Positions 1-7,717 of a DNA stretch of 64,000 bases are shown here, piece by piece; within the stretch, counting starts at the first letter, position 1; each line of letters opens with the position of its first letter. Origin of the DNA: an uncultured Planctomycetaceae bacterium (lineage in GTDB: Bacteria; Planctomycetota; Planctomycetia; Planctomycetales; Planctomycetaceae); assembly GCA_903921605.1 (NCBI GenBank), contig CAIXQV010000991.1, forward strand, positions 97,598 through 161,597. The letters run 5' to 3'. The notes beneath the pieces were generated by a model, which did not search any database, had not been told where the DNA came from, and saw only the letters and a list, made by a program, of their open reading frames with translations. The position numbers and the translations under genes were made by a program.

Positions 1-434
1 TCTGCCACGATGGTTTCGTCCTTCCAGGCGTAGGGAACGGCCCTGAGCGGTGAGAAAATCAGGTGTCGGAGCCGGCAATTTCGATGCAACAATCCGCGAA
101 TGCAGGCACTCTTGAAAAACGCCCGCTGGAATCGCGACCTGCCATCCTACGCACGAAAACCGACGCCTTCTACTCCAGGATCAACGAACCCTCAGGAATC
201 CCGGATGTCCTTATTCTGCCCTGTTTGACTCTTCGCAAACCGCACAAACTTCTTGATTTCAGATTCTCAATTTGAGATGAAAAACCTCAGATTCCGTGAC
301 ATTTGGAGTCCGAAGATTTTCACCAGGAATTGACTTCAGGACAGTGGACCATCTGCCGATACATTCGGTATAAATCTCCGAGGCAGCTGAGTCGCTCACA
401 GGGACCCATTTTGCCAAAACAGATTGATAAAATC
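1..434. other. Leading region with no supported gene
   Basis: No convincing gene is seen between the window start and the tRNA. The short plus-strand frame in this stretch has no recognisable domain. The first ~60 bases, read on the minus strand, give a plausible protein-like segment (…VPYAWKDETIVA…), so a minus-strand gene might begin here and run out of the window. This is too short to support a call. Confidence 0.35.
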
Positions 435-507
435 GGGGGGATAGCCAAGTGGCTAAGGCAACGGATTGCAAATCCGTCACGCGTGGGTTCGACTCCCACT
501 CTCCCCT
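435..507 (+). tRNA. tRNA-Cys (GCA anticodon)
   Basis: The sequence folds as a 73-nt cloverleaf. The 7-bp acceptor stem (GGGGGGA with TCTCCCC, one G-U pair) is followed by a D-arm, an anticodon stem ACGGA/TCCGT with loop TTGCAAA giving anticodon GCA, and a T-arm GTGGG-TTCGACT-CCCAC. The discriminator base is U, as expected for tRNA-Cys. CCA is not encoded. A strong hairpin terminator begins 4 nt downstream, so this is a single-gene transcript on this side. Confidence 0.95.
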
Positions 508-510
508 TGC

Positions 511-552
511 AAAAAACGCTGGTTATCCTGAAAAGGTGACCAGCGTTTTTTT
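511..552. terminator. Bidirectional Rho-independent terminator
   Basis: A hairpin with stem ACGCTGGT / ACCAGCGT is flanked by an A-run on the left and a T-run on the right. It can therefore end transcription of the plus-strand tRNA-Cys and of the minus-strand gene that stops at 608. Confidence 0.85.
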
Positions 553-607
553 GTTGGCTGTTTTCCGGTTGCGACCTTGAAAAGCACGTTCGTTCCCGGG
601 GTTTCCA

Positions 608-1837
608 CTATTCCAGCGAGAGAACCACTCGATCGTCGAGCACCTCTACTTTGCGAAAATGGCGTCCAAAGATCAGCGGAAAGAACTCCACACCAGTTTT
701 CTTCTCCTTGATGTCGCTGAGTTGGACGATCTCCTTCAACACGGCCTTAATCGCTGCCTGATCTTCGTCTGTCACTTCAATGACAACCTTGTTTGCTCGG
801 AAGTAGGCAATCAGATCGCCAATCGTCGCACGCTCAGCACGAAAACTGAATGTTGTTGTCCGCAAAGAATTCGGGGCTGCGGGCTTTTTCGTATCTGCTT
901 CGGTGGAATTTAACAGTTCCGACAAAGCCGCATTTAGCTGGCCATGTTGCTCCAGAGTTGTATTCACGGTGGCTACGGATCCGCTCCACTTTACAGTGAT
1001 CTCAGGAAACTGTCTCTTCCAGAGTTCGGTGGTGGACGCCTGAAACTTTTTCCCCGGAGAGTAACGGTGATCAAAAGTCTCCTGAGGATCAATCGTCTTG
1101 AGACTGACCGAGCGGCCATCATCGGACAACCGAAACTCGAGGTCGAACTGGTTCAATAAGATCGTCGCCGCTTCGGCAAATGTCATGCGAGGCAGGTCGC
1201 TCCTGGCCCAGACATCGTGAGGTATCAAATCCGGATTCGTGATACGAACGCCAGTCGCCCGAGCGTAGTTTTCGAGAATGGACTTTGGCTCGGCCAATTC
1301 CGACCAGCTTGAGTCGATGAGTGCGACCAGTTTTCGATGATCCTCCGGCCTCATCTTGCGTTGCAGTTGATTAATCTCCTTCTCCCGCAGTTCGATCATG
1401 ACAGGAATACGATGAACTGCCAACGCAGGACCGATACAAGCGAGGTGTTCCGTCAGGCAGCACCCGCTATCAGGCACTTCCCCCGCGATACTCTTTAGCA
1501 CTTCCCAGCGTGAAACTGACGTCGCGTTCAGGCTGATCTGATAACGAGGATCAAGCCGACGGTCACGAATGACGGCAACCTTTGACTGATTCATTAGATC
1601 CGACAGTTGATTTTGAAGTGGAGTTTTAACGCTCGACCAACTCACCCTGGTCAACATTGCAGTCTTCAAAGACTTCCCGGACTTCAGAGCTGTCTTCTGA
1701 TCAAAGGCGTTTGCGTTGCGAATTCCGGAAATCAGCATGGTTACCGTGAGGAGAACATTTCGGAAAATGATGCTGGGATTCCTGTTTTTCAGCAGGAAAA
1801 ACGTGGCAACAGTCGTTTCCATTTTCAATTGCTCCAT
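608..1837 (-). CDS. Secreted hypothetical protein
   Basis: A 409-residue protein that I do not recognise as a named family. Residues ~25-45 form a hydrophobic segment ending in an Ala-rich cleavage-like site (…NANA), suggesting export. Two similar stretches, near residues 95-125 and 345-375, have the helix-strand rhythm of small secretin/STN-like or planctomycete repeat domains (…SVSRWEVLKSIAGE… and …ATIGDLIAYFRAN…); this is an impression, not an assignment. It ends against the bidirectional terminator shared with tRNA-Cys and is divergent from the Hsp70-like gene, so the ~165-bp gap between them probably carries both promoters. An internal ATG 15 bases later is an alternative start. Confidence 0.65.
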   Translation of the reverse strand: MEQLKMETTVATFFLLKNRNPSIIFRNVLLTVTMLISGIRNANAFDQKTALKSGKSLKTAMLTRVSWSSVKTPLQNQLSDLMNQSKVAVIRDRRLDPRYQISLNATSVSRWEVLKSIAGEVPDSGCCLTEHLACIGPALAVHRIPVMIELREKEINQLQRKMRPEDHRKLVALIDSSWSELAEPKSILENYARATGVRITNPDLIPHDVWARSDLPRMTFAEAATILLNQFDLEFRLSDDGRSVSLKTIDPQETFDHRYSPGKKFQASTTELWKRQFPEITVKWSGSVATVNTTLEQHGQLNAALSELLNSTEADTKKPAAPNSLRTTTFSFRAERATIGDLIAYFRANKVVIEVTDEDQAAIKAVLKEIVQLSDIKEKKTGVEFFPLIFGRHFRKVEVLDDRVVLSLE

Positions 1838-2002
1838 TCTGCCCGGAAAACAGCCTCGGCAGGACCAAACATCAGTAAAACTGTAGAGTACTCAGCCGAA
1901 CCACGAGACTTTCTGTTAGTGAACCGGATCTCGTGAAAGTAGGATGATGGCATCGACCAGCAGCTTTGGTCGAGCCTTGCAGGACGATTTCTGAGACAGA
2001 TT

Positions 2003-3898
2003 ATGAAACAGACACATGCAGTCGGCATCGACCTTGGCACAACATATTCGTGCATTGCGTCGCTTAATGAGCATGGACAGCCAGTCACAATCCCCAACCA
2101 GGAAGGTGAGCTGTCAACGCCATCGGCGGTCTTCTTCGATGGTGACCAGCCTATTGTTGGCACTGAGGCCATTCGAAACGCTATTGCCAGTCCGGATCGT
2201 GTCGTGCAGCACGCAAAACGCTACATGGGGAATGCTCAGAAGTTCTGGAGAATTGGCGACATTCGGTACTCGCCAGTGCACATCTCAGGACTCATCCTGC
2301 GTAAATTGATTTCTGCCGCACAGGATCAGATCGGCGAAATACATAATGCCGTGATCACTGTGCCGGCCCAGTTCAGCGACTCACAGCGTCATGCAACACT
2401 GTTGGCTGGACATGCAGCCGGTCTGGAACGTATCGAGATGATTAACGAACCCGTCGCGGCAGCTCTCTGTCACGTACTGGGAGACGAAGGCCTCGCATTC
2501 ACTGAACTCGCCATTGATCAGCAACTTCTCGTCTACGACCTTGGCGGTGGCACACTCGATCTTGCCATCGTGAAGTACAAGACGAATGAGGTCCGAGTGG
2601 TGGCATCGGATGGCGATTTGGAACTGGGCGGTCTCGATTTCACTAAAGTACTTGTGGATGCTGCTGCCGAGAAGTTCATTGCCGATTTCCGTGAGGACCC
2701 ACGGTCGAATCGCAGCAGTCTCCAGTTTCTTACGTTGGAGGCTGAACAGGCAAAACGCAGCCTTTCGGTTCGACCCCGGGCCGCAGTGACGGTGCAGCAT
2801 GAAGGGCATCGCAAGACGTATCAAATTGAACAAACAGAGTTTGAGACACTCAGCAGAAAGCTCATCCAGCGATCCGAAGAGATTACTCGACGAATTCTGA
2901 AGGACAACAAGTTTGGCTGGGCGCATATTGATGTTGTGCTCACGACCGGTGGCGCATCACGGATGCCGATGATCAAGGAGAGTCTGAAGAAGCTGAGTGG
3001 TCGAACATTGAATTCGTCGCTTTCTCCGGACCAGTCAATCGCACATGGAGCGGCCTACTATGCTGGAATGTTGTTATCTAACGATCAGTATGCAAGAACT
3101 GTGTTCAACAGCACGGCTTCGTCTCGACTGGCCAAAGTCAAACAGCACAGCGTCAACGCGAGGGCACTGGGGATTCTCATCCGCGCAGAGAATGGACAAC
3201 GAGTTCCCCACTATCTGATTGAGGCGAATACTCCCCTGCCCACCGCAAAGACTCATGTCTTCGGAACCGTTGTTGCAGACCAGAACCGTGTTCATGTCAG
3301 GATCGTGGAAAGCGGTGCCGGCTCAGACCGACCGCCATCGGTTCTTGGTGACTGCGAGATCAAAGATCTGCCGCGCAACCTCCCTGAGGGAACCGAGATC
3401 GAAGTGACGATCAGTTATGACCATCAAGCTCGAGTTCACGTTTCGGCGCGCGAGCCAGTCAGCGGTTGTAAAGCTGAAGTGGAAATCATTCGACAGCAAA
3501 ACCTCAACGCTCAACTGGAGCAACAACCTGGCCCGGAGAACGATGATGCACTCGACCTGCATTCGATAGCGGGTGACAACCTGTCTGAGGTCTCACCAAA
3601 GGTAACCCCGTCTCGTCCAGCTGCTTCCTCTCTGCAGAATCCGGACAAACAAAAGTCCCTCGCGCGGAAGCCAGCGAACACCTCGCAGCCGCATGAATTC
3701 GATGCACGTGCGGTAATGTCCGGGAAAAAATCACCAGCCACACCTAAGAAATCGGACGAGAAATCATCGGCAAGAAGTCAGGAACGAAAGTCAACGTCAG
3801 AGCCATCCACGTCTACGCCAAAAGCGGTCGGTCGTCCCAAAAGAAAGCCAGACCCGAATGAGGCGGAGTTCTGGGATCTTGTTGATGGTAACGACTAA
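2003..3898 (+). CDS. Hsp70/DnaK-like protein without helical lid
   Basis: A 631-residue chaperone-family ATPase. The N-terminal nucleotide-binding domain (about residues 5-370) carries the phosphate-1 motif IDLGTTYSC, the VPAQFSDSQR and NEPVAAAL segments, the phosphate-2 motif VYDLGGGTLD and the adenosine motif LTTGGASRMP. A beta substrate-binding domain follows (about 390-500: …IEANTPLPT…, …ISYDHQARVHVSA…). The helical lid expected after it is absent. It is replaced by a ~125-residue Ser/Pro/Lys-rich, probably disordered tail ending in an acidic EFWDLVDGND. No dnaJ or grpE lies nearby. It is therefore a diverged Hsp70 paralogue rather than the housekeeping DnaK; cytoplasmic, with unknown clients. 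Confidence 0.9.
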   Translation: MKQTHAVGIDLGTTYSCIASLNEHGQPVTIPNQEGELSTPSAVFFDGDQPIVGTEAIRNAIASPDRVVQHAKRYMGNAQKFWRIGDIRYSPVHISGLILRKLISAAQDQIGEIHNAVITVPAQFSDSQRHATLLAGHAAGLERIEMINEPVAAALCHVLGDEGLAFTELAIDQQLLVYDLGGGTLDLAIVKYKTNEVRVVASDGDLELGGLDFTKVLVDAAAEKFIADFREDPRSNRSSLQFLTLEAEQAKRSLSVRPRAAVTVQHEGHRKTYQIEQTEFETLSRKLIQRSEEITRRILKDNKFGWAHIDVVLTTGGASRMPMIKESLKKLSGRTLNSSLSPDQSIAHGAAYYAGMLLSNDQYARTVFNSTASSRLAKVKQHSVNARALGILIRAENGQRVPHYLIEANTPLPTAKTHVFGTVVADQNRVHVRIVESGAGSDRPPSVLGDCEIKDLPRNLPEGTEIEVTISYDHQARVHVSAREPVSGCKAEVEIIRQQNLNAQLEQQPGPENDDALDLHSIAGDNLSEVSPKVTPSRPAASSLQNPDKQKSLARKPANTSQPHEFDARAVMSGKKSPATPKKSDEKSSARSQERKSTSEPSTSTPKAVGRPKRKPDPNEAEFWDLVDGND

Positions 3899-3955
3899 TA
3901 GACAATGGCATTACGTTTAATTTGAGAGGCTTGGCGGACGGACAATTCGCGAGCA

Positions 3956-4849
3956 TCACGGATCCCCGCTGCTCTTTCCGTCTCGCACGATTCGAAGTCC
4001 CTTGCCGGTCCAGAGATTGTTCATATCAGCGTCAGTCCAGATCTCTGGTTGTATCTGGGATGGATCTCCAATGAGATGCCGACCATCGGCCGTTTCGAAC
4101 AGAACCGTTGAATGTTTGACGCCTGGTTTCCAGCCATCGATTTCCTGATAGTGCGGATGATCAGCGTTCGCAACATCACTCAGTTCGCAGCATAGTAACG
4201 CTGGGAACTCCGAGACAATCTCTGGCAGCTCGCTGGTCCTGCATTCAAAGAACTCCGCACGAAATCCGGTGCCACGGAGTTTCACGGCAAGACCATGATA
4301 AAGCCCCAGCCATGTTGTTCCCTGCTTCGTTAAACACAGCGCCGCCAACTCCGCTTCAGAGGCTTCGATTCCAAGGGAATTGAGGATCGTTGCTGCCGCC
4401 GCCGCCGAACAAGTATGAGGGGTCGTTTGTCTGCAGATACGATACGGCACAAAGATTGACGGCTCTGTCCACACGTTCTCGCAGACAGGTGGCGTACTGG
4501 GAATGACGTAAGCGACCGACCAGATCGCTCCAGAAATCAGTAGCGTCTGGGCTGGTAACCGACGAATGATCGACTGAGTATTGGTTCGCACCCAGAGCAC
4601 TGCAGCCAATGCCGCGAGAACCAAAGGAAACCAATTCGAAAGAATAATGACCGAGGACAACGGTATCCAGCGAACGATCCACAACTGTCCCCAGACCAAT
4701 CGCACATAAACGCCAACCAATATGACCAGGGCCGCTGCGATACCATCCAATAAACGGTCCGGAGCACCCAACAGAACCGCTCGGAAGGAAAAGAATACGG
4801 CCATTGACAATACGGCCATCAGGATGATTGCAATCGTCAGATCTTCCAT
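3956..4849 (-). CDS. Membrane-anchored C39-family cysteine peptidase
   Basis: A 297-residue protein. The first ~130 residues contain about four hydrophobic segments, predicted to be transmembrane. The C-terminal half matches the peptidase C39 fold: Gln at the oxyanion position before Cys147 (QTTPHTCSAAA), His246 (KHSTVL) and Asp262 (GDPS) form the expected catalytic set. C39 domains usually sit on bacteriocin ABC exporters and cut double-glycine leaders. Here there is no ABC transporter domain and no recognisable leader-peptide gene nearby, so it is a stand-alone membrane peptidase or C39-like protein with unknown substrate. It is convergent with the Hsp70-like gene. Confidence 0.8.
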   Translation of the reverse strand: MEDLTIAIILMAVLSMAVFFSFRAVLLGAPDRLLDGIAAALVILVGVYVRLVWGQLWIVRWIPLSSVIILSNWFPLVLAALAAVLWVRTNTQSIIRRLPAQTLLISGAIWSVAYVIPSTPPVCENVWTEPSIFVPYRICRQTTPHTCSAAAAATILNSLGIEASEAELAALCLTKQGTTWLGLYHGLAVKLRGTGFRAEFFECRTSELPEIVSEFPALLCCELSDVANADHPHYQEIDGWKPGVKHSTVLFETADGRHLIGDPSQIQPEIWTDADMNNLWTGKGLRIVRDGKSSGDP

Positions 4850-5131
4850 GCTCAGAATCCTTACGATGAAACCCTGGCAAGCCGCGAACTGACAGGCATC
4901 GTCCCAGTGCGGACATCAAAAATGTGGAAATTCAAAAGTAATGATTTGTGTCGGCTGAAGTGTGAAGGAAAGAAGAGCCTGCACGGCAAAGCGCGCCAGA
5001 TCGCACGCTTTTGTCGGTTCCGAAAGGACTTATACACGAGAAAACGACGGACTGAAACTGCGGCGCGAAGTTTGCGTAGATCGTTCGAGAAGGATCATAG
5101 AGGTTCATTTTTCTGCTGAAGGGGACATGTC

Positions 5132-5650
5132 ATGACTGTGTTCGTTCGTTCTGCAAAAGTCTCGACGATATTGCTGATGGTCTTCGCTGTCACGCTGGTT
5201 TTGTTGTTCTCGTTTAGCCGCACGCTGGGGTTAACGATGTCCGCGTCAGCACAGGACGATAAGCCATCTGCTGAGAAGGCCCCTCCGAGCGATCCTCCTT
5301 CGGCCGACAAGAAGGACGAGCCCGCCACAGCGTTATCGCGATTTATGAGGCAGAAGCTTCATGCGTCGAACTTGATTCTGGAAGGCCTGTGTACCGAAGA
5401 CCTGAAAATGGTCTCTGAAGGATCAGCGTCGTTAAAGAAAATGAGCACCCAGGAAAACTGGCGGGTATCGAACGATATGATGTATCGTCGGTACAGCACG
5501 GAGTTCGTGAGCGCGGTGGAAGAGCTTCAAAAGGAAGCCGAAGACAACAACATGGATGGCACGTCGATGGCGTGGGTCAATGTGACTATGAAGTGCCTGA
5601 AATGCCACGAATGGGTCCGCAACGCTGTGTTCGCTGATGGAAAAAATTAG
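5132..5650 (+). CDS. Class II (c'-like) secreted cytochrome c, copy 1
   Basis: A 172-residue exported protein. A hydrophobic signal segment near residues 10-38 is followed by a Pro/Lys/Asp-rich linker and a predominantly helical domain. The only haem motif, CLKCH at residues 155-159, lies 13 residues from the C-terminus and is followed by EWVR. A single CxxCH close to the C-terminus with Arg four residues after the His is the signature of class II cytochromes c (cytochrome c' / c556, four-helix bundles). An AGGGGA-like ribosome site sits ~7 nt before the ATG. It is paralogous to the proteins at 6083 and 7436. Such proteins carry electrons or bind NO/CO in the periplasm; which applies here is unknown. 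Confidence 0.78.
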   Translation: MTVFVRSAKVSTILLMVFAVTLVLLFSFSRTLGLTMSASAQDDKPSAEKAPPSDPPSADKKDEPATALSRFMRQKLHASNLILEGLCTEDLKMVSEGSASLKKMSTQENWRVSNDMMYRRYSTEFVSAVEELQKEAEDNNMDGTSMAWVNVTMKCLKCHEWVRNAVFADGKN

Positions 5651-6052
5651 GTATCCTGTTTCGTAAGTCGGAGGATCGAGATTCTATTCAGACCATCCAG
5701 CGGTACGCAGGGATTGAATTCCGGTGAGTTCGATTTTGAAGCTTTGGGGGTAGAGAGCTTTGTAAATCTTTCCGCTCCGGGTTCCTCAATACCTTGGTTT
5801 TTCCTGAATCTCGGCCGTTCAGAGTGCCCAACTTCTTTCGGCACACCAAATGCAATTTGCCGCTGAAGCCTCTGTAGGCTATTCGTCATCTCGTCCGACG
5901 GACACGGTGAGTGCGTGTTTTAAAGCATTTCGCAGCACTGCCAGATGCTGATTCTCAGCACGGTGTAAGTTTAGGCTGGTTGTTCGCGGGATACCTTTAA
6001 AGGATAGCCTCAATTGTGGCCGCGCGCTGAATAAGATCTTCTCTGTCAATCA
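5651..6052. other. Intergenic region between cytochrome genes
   Basis: About 400 bases with no supported gene. The single minus-strand frame (5647-5889) has no recognisable domain, and I saw no clear terminator hairpin. The region presumably contains the promoter for the second cytochrome gene. Confidence 0.5.
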
Positions 6053-6082
6053 ATGTTTCAGAAAACGACCATGGAGAGTCTG

Positions 6083-6577
6083 ATGTTTCGCTTATCCCCA
6101 ATTGGTGGTCTTAAGTCTGGCCTCGTCGCCCTGATGATGTGTTCTGCTGTGATCACACTGGTGGAACCGTTCAGCAAAGGGACCTCAGCAGCAGTGCAGG
6201 ACGAGATAGCCGCTCCGGCAGATGAACGTACCATGGAGAAGTTTATGGCGCGAAAACTGGCTGCGGCACAAAGAGCATTGGAGGGCGTATCGCGGGGAGA
6301 CTTTGAACTCATTCGAAAATCATCTGCAGAAATGTCCGATCTGAGTCGTCATGAAGTCTGGGAGCGGATGGCCAGCGCGAGATTCGTGCAGGATACGGCC
6401 GATTTTGTCACGGCCACCGAGTTCCTGGATCGGATGGCGGAAGCTGAAGATTCCGAGGGTGTATCGCTGGGATTCATGCGGCTCACCATGACATGTGCAA
6501 ACTGTCATGCTCACGTAAGAAGCTCCAGCATAGCGTTCAGGCAGCTCGATCGCAGCCAGGCAGTCGCAGGACGCTGA
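6083..6577 (+). CDS. Class II (c'-like) secreted cytochrome c, copy 2
   Basis: A 164-residue paralogue of the proteins at 5132 and 7436. I chose the ATG at 6083 because GGAGAG lies just upstream and the product then starts directly with a signal peptide (MFRLSPIGGLKSG…, hydrophobic to ~residue 28). ATGs at 6053 and 6071 are also in frame. The helical domain contains the shared MEKFMARKLAAA segment. The single haem motif CANCH (residues 138-142) is followed by AHVR and lies near the C-terminus, as in class II cytochromes c. Predicted periplasmic monohaem protein; partner unknown. Confidence 0.78.
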   Translation: MFRLSPIGGLKSGLVALMMCSAVITLVEPFSKGTSAAVQDEIAAPADERTMEKFMARKLAAAQRALEGVSRGDFELIRKSSAEMSDLSRHEVWERMASARFVQDTADFVTATEFLDRMAEAEDSEGVSLGFMRLTMTCANCHAHVRSSSIAFRQLDRSQAVAGR

Positions 6578-6688
6578 TCTGCAGAATGCTCGATATCAAA
6601 TTCCATCACACCGCCAACGAATCTGGCTGTCGTTTTCAGAGCATCAGGAGGATCAACCCCGTGTTAGTCGCAAGGGATGTGTTTTGCC

Positions 6689-6949
6689 ATGTTTCGCCTC
6701 GTTGCTGCTGAGTCGTCGGCTGAGAACATTAATCAAAAATCGGACCGAGACATCGTTTTGGCGGTTAGCCTTGAACGTCGTCTTCAATGCGACATGCAGA
6801 TGTCCGCGCGGGTTCATGTATCGGACGAACAGGTTCAACTTTTTGGTGAAGTTGCATCCTGGTATCGCAAACAACAGGCGCAGGAGCTGGCACGCGAACT
6901 CGCTCCTCATTATCGGATTCGTAATGATATTCGCGTGACCAATGCCTGA
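6689..6949 (+). CDS. Small BON-domain protein
   Basis: An 86-residue protein almost entirely made of one BON-like module. It has an alpha-beta pattern with the typical core VSDEQVQLFGEVASWYRKQQAQ, here split over residues ~45-67, followed by a helix and a closing strand (IRNDIRVTNA). BON domains bind membranes, phospholipids or partner proteins in the envelope, and also occur in cytoplasmic proteins. No signal peptide is visible, so the location is unclear. The ATG at 6689 is preferred, with AAGGGA ~11 nt upstream; an ATG at 6677 is in frame. It lies between two class II cytochrome genes. Confidence 0.68.
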   Translation: MFRLVAAESSAENINQKSDRDIVLAVSLERRLQCDMQMSARVHVSDEQVQLFGEVASWYRKQQAQELARELAPHYRIRNDIRVTNA

Positions 6950-6962
6950 TTCCTCGCAGGGA

Positions 6963-7436
6963 CTATTTTGATTTGAGATCTTCGTCCCGCATATAGTCGT
7001 GACAGGCAATGCATGTTGCTGTCAGGCTCTGCTGAAAGTAAGCGGCTCCTGCGAGATTTCGATTGTTTGCTTCTCGTTCAAGTCTTGCGGCTTGTCTCAT
7101 GAACTCCATCCGGAAGTGCTCGTAGACATCCTTATCGTCTGTTTCCTTCTTCCAGCCGGAAGGATGTTTCAGGCTGACCAGTTTGAGTGATTCGGCAGAT
7201 CTGGCAATCTTCTCAAAGTCGTGCGTAACCAACCCTGCCAGAATCTGTTCCGCATGATCCAGCTTGGCGGCCATGACATCACTGGCTTTCGGATCTTTCT
7301 CTGCTGACCTTCTATTCTCATCCCGAACGGGAATTGGCGTCACTTCATCACTAAAAAGTGCGTCCTTGTCACAGTAAACGGCACATGTGACAATAACGAC
7401 AAGTCCAACAATCAATAGATTTGCTCGGAATCTCAT
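6963..7436 (-). CDS. Class II (c'-like) secreted cytochrome c, copy 3
   Basis: A 157-residue paralogue of the genes at 5132 and 6083, on the opposite strand. The ATG at 7436 is chosen over one 51 bases upstream because AGGAG lies 8 nt before it and the product then opens with a clean signal peptide (MRFRANLLIVGLVVIV…). The shared SDVMAAKLDHAEQIL region is followed by a helical domain and the haem motif CIACH (residues 142-146) with DYMR after it, the closest of the three to the textbook class II motif. The signal segment contains Cys, but no clear lipobox is seen. Confidence 0.8.
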   Translation of the reverse strand: MRFRANLLIVGLVVIVTCAVYCDKDALFSDEVTPIPVRDENRRSAEKDPKASDVMAAKLDHAEQILAGLVTHDFEKIARSAESLKLVSLKHPSGWKKETDDKDVYEHFRMEFMRQAARLEREANNRNLAGAAYFQQSLTATCIACHDYMRDEDLKSK

Positions 7437-7717
7437 GAATTTACTCCTGTCTGCAGCGATCCTTGGCTGTCCTGAAGTGATTCTCACTTCCGTTCAGGCA
7501 CGACTAAGCAAACACGGTTCCAATCCCTGAGCAGTGGCTTATCCACTGCCAATCAACTTCTTCGCGGTAGTCGAATAGTCCGCTTCGTTCAAGTTTCTGT
7601 TCTGCACCTCTGAGTCATTCTCTCCCGCAGATCGATGGGGCTTGATACATTTCACCGCGCCTGACACCGGATCGTGATCGCCTCACTGAGCCCCACTGCA
7701 TTTGCGGAGTGCCCGAA

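Noticed and set aside
3956..4849. Bacteriocin export system
   Set aside because: A C39 peptidase alone is present; there is no ABC transporter domain, membrane-fusion protein or double-glycine leader peptide gene nearby.
5647..5889. 80-codon minus-strand frame between the cytochrome genes
   Set aside because: It starts opposite the end of the preceding cytochrome gene, has no domain-like pattern and no ribosome site.
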